A stretch of DNA of 6,496 nucleotides from Gemmatimonadota bacterium (GCA_030618065.1 JAUXEE010000124.1:1-6496); one strand, 5' to 3'. Shown: positions 1 to 6,272, counted from the stretch's first letter. The notes: generated from the letters alone by a model not told the origin. Translations and numbers: made by a program.

Positions 1-1
1 G

Positions 2-550
2 AAGCCGCCGGGTTCGACTCGTCTTCAGCCGGGTTCGCCTCGCCCCCAGCCGGGTCGACCCGCGGGGCAGGAACGGGTCACGGCCGCCTCCCGTACGACC
101 AAGGCGTCTCCCCTTACGGGGCAGGACGACGGGGAGGAAAAACCATCTGGAGAACCCCCTGAGGTCATGATGCCGGGGGACGTCTGGGCGGAGATCCTGG
201 GAGTGGCCCGGGGAGAACCCCGGCGGGCTGAGCCTGAGGCTCCGCCTCCGTCAGAGGCGGAGCCCGTTCTGGTGTCGACGGAAGAAGAGCCGCGGGGGGA
301 AAGGCTGCGGGAGGAAGGGCCGAGGGATTTTCCAGCCTCCCACGGGGCCGAGGCGACCCTCCACGAATCCAAGCGTTCAGACTTTGAATCCCGGTTGGCC
401 ATCACCCGAACTCCGACTCCCGATCCGAAAGCTGGGGGAGGCGAGGGAGTCAGGGCTGGGCTCTTCGGGAGTGGGTCGCCGGAAGAGCTCAGGAAGGCCG
501 TGATCTTGAAGGAGGTGCTGGGTCTCCCCCTCAGCCTGAGGGAGGAGTGA
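2..550 (+). CDS. C-terminal part of an unrecognised proline/glutamate/arginine-rich protein (5' truncated)
   Basis: The frame is open from the first full codon at base 2 to the TGA at 548-550, giving 182 visible residues; the start lies outside the window. I do not recognise a catalytic domain. The visible part begins with three proline/glycine heptads (residues 3-23), continues through a low-complexity stretch rich in Pro, Glu, Arg and Ala, and ends in a more ordered-looking tail, SPEELRKAVILKEVLGLPLS, followed by LREE. Similar short conserved C-terminal tails occur, from memory, at the end of hypothetical proteins in Gemmatimonadota. The third codon position is GC-biased, most strongly in the last 25 codons, which supports this strand over the competing minus-strand frame. 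There is no signal peptide or membrane segment in the visible part. An internal ATG pair at 167-172 has no reason to be the start, because the frame is open well upstream. The composition suggests a disordered linker joining an unseen N-terminal domain to a conserved C-terminal helix. Function unknown; the coding call is fairly safe, the identity is not. Confidence 0.72.
   Translation, partial: KPPGSTRLQPGSPRPQPGRPAGQERVTAASRTTKASPLTGQDDGEEKPSGEPPEVMMPGDVWAEILGVARGEPRRAEPEAPPPSEAEPVLVSTEEEPRGERLREEGPRDFPASHGAEATLHESKRSDFESRLAITRTPTPDPKAGGGEGVRAGLFGSGSPEELRKAVILKEVLGLPLSLREE
8..70 (+). repeat. Three imperfect 21-bp tandem repeats encoding heptads
   Basis: Units are 8-28, 29-49 and 50-70. Each starts CCGGGT and ends CAG, and each is exactly 21 bases, so the repeat stays in frame with the plus-strand gene. 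The encoded heptads are PGSTRLQ, PGSPRPQ and PGRPAGQ. Units one and two differ mainly in the middle; unit three is more diverged. The array may continue to the left of the window, but the seven bases before unit one do not match the end of a further unit. Confidence 0.75.
238..264. repeat. Perfect 11-bp inverted repeat (hairpin) inside the left gene
   Basis: The arm GGCTCCGCCTC at 238-248 is followed by the loop CGTCA at 249-253 and the exact reverse complement at 254-264. It lies inside the reading frame and encodes part of EAPPPSEAEP. No T-run follows on either strand, so it does not look like an intrinsic terminator. It may be a by-product of the Glu/Ala/Pro-rich codon composition. Confidence 0.7.
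524..547. terminator. Possible hairpin at the convergent 3' ends, weak terminator candidate
   Basis: CTCC CCCTC (524-532), loop AGCCT (533-537), then GAGGG, a bulged A at 543, and GGAG (544-547). This gives a nine-pair stem with one bulge, ending directly at the TGA of the left gene. It is the only notable fold at the junction of the two convergent genes and could slow polymerase from either side. There is no T-tract on either strand, so an intrinsic terminator is not demonstrated. Confidence 0.25.
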
Positions 551-557
551 TCGGCAC

Positions 558-2330
558 CTACCCGGGGAATACGAGGTGGACCACGGTATAACCGTCCTGG
601 TTGGCCCGAAGCTGGACGGTCTCGGTTTCCCGGCCGAGGTAGGTGGCCTGAATAAATAGAGTAGTGTCGAGGGGGACTCCGCAGGCGGAGTAGCGGCCGG
701 TGGAGTCCGAAGTGGTCTGGAGTCCGTGCCGGTGCTCCACAAAAGTACCGCCTCCTCGTCGTTCGAAGATGCTCCATGTTACCGTGACCGAGGCTTCCTC
801 CACCGGAGCTTCGGTTTCGGCTTCCCGCACGAAGCCGATCACCACGCTGGTCCTCTCCGCCAACTCCTCTTGGGAACAGCTCGAAGCCAGAATGCCCGCA
901 GTGGTTGGGATTCCCAGCATCAAAGTCGTGAACTCCCCGGGGATGATCTTCACCTCCACGCCCAGGGGCATGGCACTCAAGGAGTCCAGCCTGGGATGGG
1001 TGAACGCCGCGGTGAAGACTCCTTCAGGTAGGTCGGACATGAGGAAGCTTCCCCCTTCGTCCGTTTCGGCGGAATACTGAGTGCCGGAGAGGAACACGGT
1101 AGCTCCGGCCAGTGGAGCTTGCCGGGTGCTGTCCCACACCTGGCCCTCCAGAACACCTTTTGGAACATCGGGGGTGTCGCCCTGATCCAGTGAGGTGAAG
1201 CGGGTGATTCCCCCCCCCACTTCTCGTATCCCCACCAACCGGATCCCTGGCTGCCTTTGCATGAAGGCCATGGACATTTCCATCCCGACCTGCGGCATCC
1301 GTATCCACCACTTCCGGATGATCCAAGCCCCCGAGGGGAGATTCTCGAATTCGACCCGTCCCCTGGCGGCGCCCCGAGCCTCTTCCCAGGGAGCCCAGGT
1401 GTACCTGTACTCCAGAGTCCGGAGCCTCGCGGTCCCTGCGTCCAGCCAGAGGGTTCCTGCGATATCGGGGATACCGCCAAGGCGGACAGGTTCGAAGGCC
1501 AGCCCCACCTCATTGGGCCGACCCAGCTCCATGGTCAGGTGGAAGCAATGGGTATCCAGAAACTGGTCGGATAGGAGAACCGAAGCGTCTGGCCCGTAGT
1601 AATCGTACCCGCCATCCCCGCTGGGGCGGACAAAACCCTGGGTCATGAGCTCTTCGGCCGGAAGGCTCCGTATGGGAACGCCGGTGACCCCCGAAAGGAC
1701 CTGCCGGGTTTCCGATTGCACCGTCCGAGCCAGGATGTCCAGCTCCCGTTCGTACCTGGTCACCTGGAATCGATACGACCCGTCCCGCTCGGTCCAGTCC
1801 TGGACCGTCAGAGCCTTTCGGGCTTCCTCCCAGACAGCGGCCAATCGCAACCCCTCGCCCGGTCGAACCAAACATTGTTGGTCTCCTTCGACCAGGATTC
1901 CCTCCAGCTCGATAGCGGTCTGGGCTGTTTCGATGCGAAGGCCGAATCTCTGGGCGCGAGCCAAATGAAAGGGATCGGAGGTAGTGGTTTCGTAACCGAT
2001 TCGTTCAGACTGGAGAGTATAGATTCCCGGTTCAGGAGCATGGAGGATGAATCGACCGGCCTGGTTGGTGAGATACCCACCCACCTCCTCGCCCGCCTCG
2101 TTCAGGAGGAGGACGAGGGAGCCCTCGACCGGGGCGCCTGTGCCCGCATCGATCAACTGTCCCTGGACGGTCTGGGCCGCTCCTGGCCGAGCGAAGCCTG
2201 CCAGGAGGTTGGCGGACAGGAGGCTCACGGCCAGGAGGCTGGCGACCCCGAGGCCACCCGGCCACCCGGTCGGGGAGTTACATCTGGCCCGTGGCCATTT
2301 TCCGTAGGACGGTATGGAGTATTCCACCAT
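558..2330 (-). CDS. Secreted protein with three carboxypeptidase-regulatory-like (Ig-like beta-sandwich) domains
   Basis: The protein is 590 residues from ATG 2330 to TAG 560-558. The first ~53 residues are a signal peptide: a long n-region with Lys and Arg, a hydrophobic core VASLLAVSLLSANLLAGF, then RPGAAQ as a plausible cleavage region. Three repeats of the CarboxypepD_reg-like pattern (V-x-G-x-V, then P-V/L-x-x-A, then T-x-D-x-G-x-F) lie at about residues 55-146, 392-474 and 494-588. The first domain and the last two flank a ~240-residue central region (about 149-389) without a named domain that I recognise. Four cysteines of the mature protein (about 154, 262, 485, 550) could form disulfides. 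This architecture is typical, from memory, of envelope proteins in Gemmatimonadota; no enzyme active site is visible, so a binding or structural role outside the cytoplasm is inferred. Start choice: the frame stays open to 2408, but only the ATG at 2330 places a signal peptide near the N-terminus; no strong ribosome-binding site precedes it. The start lies within acnA, a 53-base overlap suggesting co-transcription. A G9 tract interrupts the gene near 1210-1218. Confidence 0.85.
   Translation of the reverse strand: MVEYSIPSYGKWPRARCNSPTGWPGGLGVASLLAVSLLSANLLAGFARPGAAQTVQGQLIDAGTGAPVEGSLVLLLNEAGEEVGGYLTNQAGRFILHAPEPGIYTLQSERIGYETTTSDPFHLARAQRFGLRIETAQTAIELEGILVEGDQQCLVRPGEGLRLAAVWEEARKALTVQDWTERDGSYRFQVTRYERELDILARTVQSETRQVLSGVTGVPIRSLPAEELMTQGFVRPSGDGGYDYYGPDASVLLSDQFLDTHCFHLTMELGRPNEVGLAFEPVRLGGIPDIAGTLWLDAGTARLRTLEYRYTWAPWEEARGAARGRVEFENLPSGAWIIRKWWIRMPQVGMEMSMAFMQRQPGIRLVGIREVGGGITRFTSLDQGDTPDVPKGVLEGQVWDSTRQAPLAGATVFLSGTQYSAETDEGGSFLMSDLPEGVFTAAFTHPRLDSLSAMPLGVEVKIIPGEFTTLMLGIPTTAGILASSCSQEELAERTSVVIGFVREAETEAPVEEASVTVTWSIFERRGGGTFVEHRHGLQTTSDSTGRYSACGVPLDTTLFIQATYLGRETETVQLRANQDGYTVVHLVFPG
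1210..1218 (-). repeat. Nine-base G homopolymer in the coding strand of the secreted-protein gene
   Basis: The plus strand has nine consecutive C at 1210-1218; on the coding (minus) strand this is GTGGGGGGGGGAATC, encoding Val-Gly-Gly-Gly-Ile about residues 372-375, between the central region and the second Ig-like domain. A gain or loss of one base would shift translation into frames that stay open for roughly 190-240 more bases and end near 1024 or 977, removing the second and third Ig-like domains. The frame as given is intact. Confidence 0.8.
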
Positions 2331-5025
2331 TCTGGTAGTACTCGATTTCCACCCGGGAATCCAGGCGGATGTCGACGTCGAATTCCTGGACGGACCCGTC
2401 GTTCCCATGGGCCCGAACCGTGAGCTTCCCGCCCGGTTCCAGACGGTCCTTGATGCCTACTACATCGAATGTCTCTCGTCCCGTCAGGCCCAGGCTCTCG
2501 GCCGATTCACCGGCCACGAACTGGAGGGGAAGGACCCCCATTCCCACCAGATTGCTTCGGTGAATCCGCTCGAAACTCTCTGCCAATACGGCCTTCACCC
2601 CCAATAGGGCCGTCCCTTTGGCCGCCCAATCCCGGGAGCTTCCGGTTCCGTATTCCTTTCCGGCCAGAACCAGGAGTGGGGTTCCCTCGGCCTGGTATGC
2701 CATGGCTGCCTGGTAGATGGAGGTGATCTCCTCCTCGGGGAGTTTCAGGGTGTAACCACCCTCCTTCTCATCTAATAGGAGGTTCCGGACCCGGACGTTC
2801 CCAAAGGTGCCACGCATCATCACCTCATGATTCCCCCTGCGGGATCCGAAGGTGTTGAACTGGTAAGGCTCCACACCCTTTTCCAGCAGGTACCGTCCCG
2901 CCGGCTCGCCCTTGGGGATCGCAGCCGCTGGAGAGATGTGGTCGGTGGTCACCGAATGACCCAGGCGAACCAGCACCTTGGCCCCTTCGATGTCCGCCAG
3001 CTGGGGGACGTCCAGGCTCATGTCGTGGAAGAAAGGAGGGTCCTGGATGTAGGTGGAATCGGCATCCCATTCATAGAGGCTGCTTTCCTCGGGAATGGGG
3101 AGGGCTTGCCATTGGGCGTCGCCATCGAAGACGCTGCCGTACCGCTCCTCGAACATCTCGGGCTTCAATGAGGTGGCGATGGTTTCCCGAATCTCTTCCG
3201 GGGACGGCCAGATGTCGGCCAAAAATACCGGTTTTCCGTCGGGGTCATGGGTCAGTGGCTCGTTGTAAATGTCCAGATCGATACGACCCGCCAGGGCGAA
3301 GGCCACGACCAGAATGGGGGAGGCGAGATAGTTCGCCCGCACGTTGGAGTGGATCCGGGCCTCGAAGTTCCGATTCCCGCTGAGGATGGCGGTCACCACC
3401 AGGCCGTTGTCCACCACGGCGTCCTGTATGGGAGCCGGGAGGGGTCCCGAGTTCCCGATGCAGGTCGTGCAGCCATAACCCACGACCTGGAACTTCAGCT
3501 TCTCCAGGTAGGGAAGGAGTCCCGATGCCGTCAGGTAATCCGTCACGACCTGCGAACCCGGAGCCAGACTCGTCTTGACCCAGGGTTTTACGTCCAAGCC
3601 CCGTTCCACCGCTTTTTTCGCCAGGAGACCCGCTCCGACCATGACGGAGGGGTTCGAAGTGTTGGTACAGGAGGTGATGGCGGCGATGACGATGCTCCCA
3701 TCCTCCACCGAGGTGGTCTCCCCGTCCAGAGTGATCGGGACGCTTCTCCGGGTGCCTGCCGCCGCGGGGACGCCTCCGTCACCCTCACCGCCATCCAGGG
3801 AGAAGCCTGTCGGCACCAGCTTTGGAAGATCCGACTCGAAGGAAGCCTTCAGCTTCGTGAGAGGGATTCGGTCCTGCGGCCTCTTGGGGCCGGCCACGCT
3901 GGGCTCGATGGTGGAAATATCCAGCTCCAGAACGGAGGTATACTGGGGATCCGGCGTCCCTTCGGTCCGGAAAAGGCCCATCTCTTTGCTGACCCGTTCG
4001 ACTCTCTCCACCAACTCGGGGCTCCGCCCGGTGCCCGCCAGGAAGTTCAGGGTCACGTCGTCCACAGGAAAAAACCCGATTGTGGCTCCGTATTCGGGTC
4101 CCATGTTGGCCAGGGTAGCCCGGTCCGGTAGGGTGAGGTTGGAGAGGCCAGGGCCGTAGTACTCCACGAATCGGCCTACCACCCCGTGCTCCCGGAGCAT
4201 CTCCACGACTCTCAAAACGAGATCGGTTGCAGTGGCTCCTTCGGGTAGGATTCCGAGGAGCCGGACGCCGACCACCTCCGGCAGGAGCATGTAGTAGGGT
4301 TGTCCAAGCAGGACCGCCTCCGCTTCGATCCCCCCCACACCCCACCCCACGACGCCGAGGCCGTTGACCATGGTGGTGTGGGAGTCCGTTCCCACCAGGG
4401 TGTCCGGATAGGCCAGGAACCGCCCCGCCTCGTCCCTGCGATGAATCACGGAGGCCAGGTACTCCAGGTTCACCTGGTGGACGATGCCCGTTCCCGGAGG
4501 CACGACGCTGAAGTCTTCGAAGGCCTCCTGAGCCCATCGGAGAAGGGCGTAACGTTCACGGTTCCTCTCGAATTCCTTCTCCACGTTCAGCTTGAGCGCC
4601 TCGGGGGTCCCGTAATAGTCCACCTGGACGGAGTGATCGATGACCAGGTCTGCGGGGACCACTGGGTTGATCCTTTTGGGATCCCCTCCCATGGCGGAGA
4701 GGGCGGAACGCATGGAGGCCAGGTCCACCACCGCCGGGACGCCGGTGAAGTCCTGAAGGACCACCCGGCTGGGCATGAAGGGAAATGCGGCTCCGGCGTT
4801 GGTAGGGCTCCAGGCTGCCACCCTTCTCACATCGTCTTCCCCCACGAGTCCCTTTCCTGCATGTCGGAGAGTGTTCTCCAGGAGGATGCGGATGGAGAAG
4901 GGAAGGCGGTCCAGGGTCACGATCCCCTCCTCCTCCAACCGGGGAAGCCGGTAGTAGGAGGTGGGGCCTTCAGCGAGGTCAAGGTCGGCGAGGGCGCCGA
5001 AAGGGTCGATATTGGAAGAAGCCAC
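2278..5025 (-). CDS. acnA: Aconitate hydratase, AcnA/IRP type
   Basis: Catalyses citrate to isocitrate via cis-aconitate in the TCA and glyoxylate cycles, using a [4Fe-4S] cluster in the cytoplasm. From GTG 5025 the protein is 915 residues, close to the usual 890-930. The family motifs are all present: GTDSHTTMVNGLG near residues 212-224, the first cluster cysteine in ITSCTNTSNPS (Cys453), the other two in GYGCTTCIGNSGP (Cys519 and Cys522), VTTDHISPAA near 692-701, and the swivel-domain GTGSSRDWAAKG near 793-804 with the substrate-binding Ser/Arg. The domain order (three N-terminal aconitase domains, linker, C-terminal swivel domain) is that of AcnA, not AcnB. Start choice: the frame extends to a TTG at 5070, but GTG 5025 has GGGAG six bases upstream and gives an N-terminus (ASSNIDPFGA) that resembles known AcnA starts. 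A glycine-rich stretch around residues 410-425 is the only slightly unusual segment. The stop TAA (2280-2278) lies inside the start of the downstream secreted-protein gene. Transcribed divergently from the dehydrogenase gene at 5223. Confidence 0.96.
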   Translation of the reverse strand: MASSNIDPFGALADLDLAEGPTSYYRLPRLEEEGIVTLDRLPFSIRILLENTLRHAGKGLVGEDDVRRVAAWSPTNAGAAFPFMPSRVVLQDFTGVPAVVDLASMRSALSAMGGDPKRINPVVPADLVIDHSVQVDYYGTPEALKLNVEKEFERNRERYALLRWAQEAFEDFSVVPPGTGIVHQVNLEYLASVIHRRDEAGRFLAYPDTLVGTDSHTTMVNGLGVVGWGVGGIEAEAVLLGQPYYMLLPEVVGVRLLGILPEGATATDLVLRVVEMLREHGVVGRFVEYYGPGLSNLTLPDRATLANMGPEYGATIGFFPVDDVTLNFLAGTGRSPELVERVERVSKEMGLFRTEGTPDPQYTSVLELDISTIEPSVAGPKRPQDRIPLTKLKASFESDLPKLVPTGFSLDGGEGDGGVPAAAGTRRSVPITLDGETTSVEDGSIVIAAITSCTNTSNPSVMVGAGLLAKKAVERGLDVKPWVKTSLAPGSQVVTDYLTASGLLPYLEKLKFQVVGYGCTTCIGNSGPLPAPIQDAVVDNGLVVTAILSGNRNFEARIHSNVRANYLASPILVVAFALAGRIDLDIYNEPLTHDPDGKPVFLADIWPSPEEIRETIATSLKPEMFEERYGSVFDGDAQWQALPIPEESSLYEWDADSTYIQDPPFFHDMSLDVPQLADIEGAKVLVRLGHSVTTDHISPAAAIPKGEPAGRYLLEKGVEPYQFNTFGSRRGNHEVMMRGTFGNVRVRNLLLDEKEGGYTLKLPEEEITSIYQAAMAYQAEGTPLLVLAGKEYGTGSSRDWAAKGTALLGVKAVLAESFERIHRSNLVGMGVLPLQFVAGESAESLGLTGRETFDVVGIKDRLEPGGKLTVRAHGNDGSVQEFDVDIRLDSRVEIEYYQNGGILHTVLRKMATGQM

Positions 5026-5031
5026 GATCAA

Positions 5032-5036
5032 CTCCC
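5032..5036 (-). promoter_or_regulatory. Ribosome-binding site supporting the GTG start of acnA
   Basis: The minus strand reads GGGAG at 5036-5032, then six bases, then GTG at 5025-5023. This spacing is ideal and decides the start in favour of GTG 5025. The alternative TTG at 5070 is followed by an Arg-rich segment (RVDLYRNRPERE) not typical of AcnA N-termini. Confidence 0.65.
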
Positions 5037-5051
5037 GTTCAGGTCGGTTTC

Positions 5052-5059
5052 GGTATAAA
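5052..5059 (-). promoter_or_regulatory. Weak -10-like element for acnA
   Basis: On the minus strand TTTATACC sits in the most AT-rich patch of the divergent intergenic region. It would place a transcript start near 5045, about 20 bases ahead of GTG 5025, leaving room for the GGGAG site. No good TTGACA-like -35 box lies 16-18 bases upstream, so this is a suggestion based on position and base composition only. Confidence 0.25.
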
Positions 5060-5061
5060 TC

Positions 5062-5081
5062 AACCCTCAAAAATAAGGGTT
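5062..5081. repeat. Inverted repeat AACCCT-N8-AGGGTT upstream of acnA
   Basis: Perfect 6-bp arms at 5062-5067 and 5076-5081 with an 8-base AT-rich spacer. It lies just upstream of the -10-like element of acnA, where an operator could act. No regulator is identifiable from the sequence. An equally built repeat (6-8-6) lies at 5142-5161. Confidence 0.45.
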
Positions 5082-5087
5082 CGGGGA

Positions 5088-5101
5088 GTCTGATGACAGA
5101 C
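5088..5101. repeat. Small inverted repeat GTCTG-ATGA-CAGAC in the divergent intergenic region
   Basis: Perfect 5-bp arms (5088-5092 and 5097-5101) with a 4-base loop. It could fold as a minor hairpin in a transcript or serve as a half-site pair; it is short enough to be chance. Confidence 0.3.
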
Positions 5102-5141
5102 GGGGATCCGCCGTTTATTCCGGCTTGAAGGCATAGTGGGA

Positions 5142-5161
5142 AAGAGTTGGTGGCTACTCTT
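5142..5161. repeat. Inverted repeat AAGAGT-N8-ACTCTT upstream of the dehydrogenase gene
   Basis: Perfect 6-bp arms at 5142-5147 and 5156-5161 with an 8-base spacer TGGTGGCT. It lies about 60 bases before the dehydrogenase start, on the opposite side of the region from the AACCCT repeat. The arm sequences differ, so they would not be two copies of one operator. Confidence 0.4.
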
Positions 5162-5187
5162 GTGGGTTCCGTGAGGGCTGGGCTACC

Positions 5188-5214
5188 ATGCTCGAACTTC
5201 TTTCCTCTGGGTAA
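5188..5214 (+). CDS. Possible 8-codon upstream ORF (MLELLSSG) ahead of the dehydrogenase gene
   Basis: ATG 5188 to TAA 5212-5214 encodes MLELLSSG. A GAGGG at 5173-5177 is ten bases upstream, slightly far for a ribosome-binding site. The stop codon ends eight bases before the dehydrogenase ATG and overlaps its AAGGGA ribosome-binding site, an arrangement that would allow coupling between the two. It is too short for coding statistics and may be a chance frame. Confidence 0.2.
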   Translation: MLELLSSG

Positions 5215-5222
5215 GGGAAGCT

Positions 5223-6215
5223 ATGAGCCAGGTTCTCAAGCTCCACGGTCCCGGCGACCTCCGCTACGAGGACCACCACCTCCCGGAAGTGGGCCCTGCG
5301 GACGTCCGTGTGCGGACCCGCCTCGGCGCCATCAGCGCGGGTACGGAAGGTGCCTGGTACTTCGGCACCGATCCTCAGTTGGATCCAGGATTCAAACCGG
5401 GGCGAATCGCCCGCCCTCGGTTCCCGAGGCTGCTGGGATACGAAAAAGTGGCCGAGGTGTCCGCTGTGGGAAGCGAGGTGAGGACGCTGGCGGAGGGCCA
5501 GCGGGTCGTGGCTTACTATGGGCACGCTGAGGAGTTCATCCTACCTGAAGGCCGGCTGATCCCGGTTCCCGACGGGGTCACGGACGTGGAGGCGGTGGCG
5601 TACTCCCTGTCCACCGTTGCGTTGCACGGCATCCGTCGGTCCAGGCTCCAGATCGGTGATGACGTCCTCATCACCGGGCAGGGGTTCATCGGGCTCATGG
5701 CGGTGAAGCTGTGCCGACTCGCGGGAGCGAACCGTGTCGTCGTCACCGACCCCTTCGAGATGCGCCGCAAGCTGGCGTTGCAGTCGGGGGCTGACGAAGC
5801 GCTGGACCCCGGGGCGTGTGACGTCGGAGCTACCCTGAGGGACCGGTACGGTTCGGACCTCTTCGACGTGGCCTTCGAAACATCTTCCTCCTTCGAGGCC
5901 CTCCACGACGCCATGGCCTCCGTGCGCCGGAACGGGCGGGTTTGTGTGCTCTCCCAACTCAAAGGCGACTACCCGGCCCATCCCATGTTCGGGCTCGAGT
6001 TCCACCTGGGAGAGTTGGAGCTGATCACGGCAGATGGTCGAGGGGAGGTGAGGAAGCTGGCCCGTTGGTATTTCGATGCCATCCGGCGGGGAGCGGTCAC
6101 GGGCATTTCCGACCTCATCACCCATAGCGTCTCCTTCTCGGACATCGAGAGTGGCTTCGATCTGTTGGAGAGGGAGTCGGAGAGCGTGGTCAAGATCCTC
6201 GTCACCTATCCGTGA
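5223..6215 (+). CDS. Medium-chain dehydrogenase/reductase without zinc ligands, BchC-like subgroup
   Basis: A 330-residue NAD(P)-dependent oxidoreductase of the MDR superfamily, cytoplasmic, substrate unknown. The N-terminal GroES-like domain covers about residues 1-120 and the Rossmann domain about 120-290. The nucleotide-binding motif is VLITGQGFIGLMA (Gly152, Gly154, Gly157), and Asp176 at the end of the second strand (VVVTDPFEM) favours NAD(H). Classical zinc ADH residues are missing: the Cys of the usual G-x-C-G-T-D is replaced by SAGTE (38-42), the usual GHE is GYE (72-74), and the four-cysteine structural-zinc lobe is absent. SxGTE plus GYE is, from memory, the pattern of the 2-desacetyl-2-hydroxyethyl bacteriochlorophyllide dehydrogenase-like MDR group. 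No photosynthesis gene is nearby, so a bchC call would be unsafe. The ATG at 5223 has AAGGGA (5213-5218) four bases upstream, a rather short spacing. Divergent from acnA and followed after 64 bases by a co-directional peptidase gene. Confidence 0.9.
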   Translation: MSQVLKLHGPGDLRYEDHHLPEVGPADVRVRTRLGAISAGTEGAWYFGTDPQLDPGFKPGRIARPRFPRLLGYEKVAEVSAVGSEVRTLAEGQRVVAYYGHAEEFILPEGRLIPVPDGVTDVEAVAYSLSTVALHGIRRSRLQIGDDVLITGQGFIGLMAVKLCRLAGANRVVVTDPFEMRRKLALQSGADEALDPGACDVGATLRDRYGSDLFDVAFETSSSFEALHDAMASVRRNGRVCVLSQLKGDYPAHPMFGLEFHLGELELITADGRGEVRKLARWYFDAIRRGAVTGISDLITHSVSFSDIESGFDLLERESESVVKILVTYP

Positions 6216-6268
6216 GCCGTGTCCTGGGGCCAGTGTACGGACCCGTGACGTGTCCCGATGCCGCTAGT

Positions 6269-6272
6269 GGAG
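6269..6272 (+). promoter_or_regulatory. Ribosome-binding site for the TTG start of the M28 peptidase
   Basis: GGAG at 6269-6272, then seven bases, then TTG at 6280. An in-frame TAG at 6265-6267 closes the frame just upstream, and no ATG or GTG in this frame occurs before the window ends, so this site fixes the start. Confidence 0.65.

Noticed and set aside
25..777. Long minus-strand open frame across the left gene and the end of the secreted-protein gene
   Set aside because: It overlaps both better-supported genes out of frame, is very rich in Arg, Pro and Ser as shadow frames in GC-rich DNA are, and has no recognisable motif.
2331..2408. Upstream start at 2408 for the secreted protein
   Set aside because: It would bury the signal peptide about 70 residues into the protein; the extra codons are shadow of acnA.
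1716..2423. 235-codon plus-strand frame antisense to the secreted-protein gene
   Set aside because: The opposite strand encodes a signal peptide and an Ig-like domain with clear motifs; this frame has none.
3247..4131. 294-codon plus-strand frame antisense to acnA
   Set aside because: It lies entirely within the conserved cluster-binding part of acnA, and its composition (Gly, His, Arg, Asp rich) is that of an antisense shadow.
4330..4336. C7 run in acnA as another slippage tract
   Set aside because: It encodes the conserved Gly-Gly of the aconitase motif and is short; expected in GC-rich DNA.
4300..5058. 252-codon plus-strand frame antisense to the acnA N-terminus
   Set aside because: Same reasoning; its His/Gly/Val-rich product matches no family and it is fully covered by acnA.
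5026..5070. TTG 5070 as the start of acnA
   Set aside because: It adds 15 residues unlike AcnA N-termini and overlaps the likely promoter patch; GTG 5025 has a well-spaced GGGAG.
5223..6215. Naming the dehydrogenase bchC
   Set aside because: Only the SxGTE and GYE pattern supports it; the MDR group is functionally mixed and no photosynthesis genes are seen.
6239..6255. Imperfect palindrome between the dehydrogenase and peptidase genes as a terminator
   Set aside because: Only four plus two pairs with a mismatch and a triloop, and no T-run follows.
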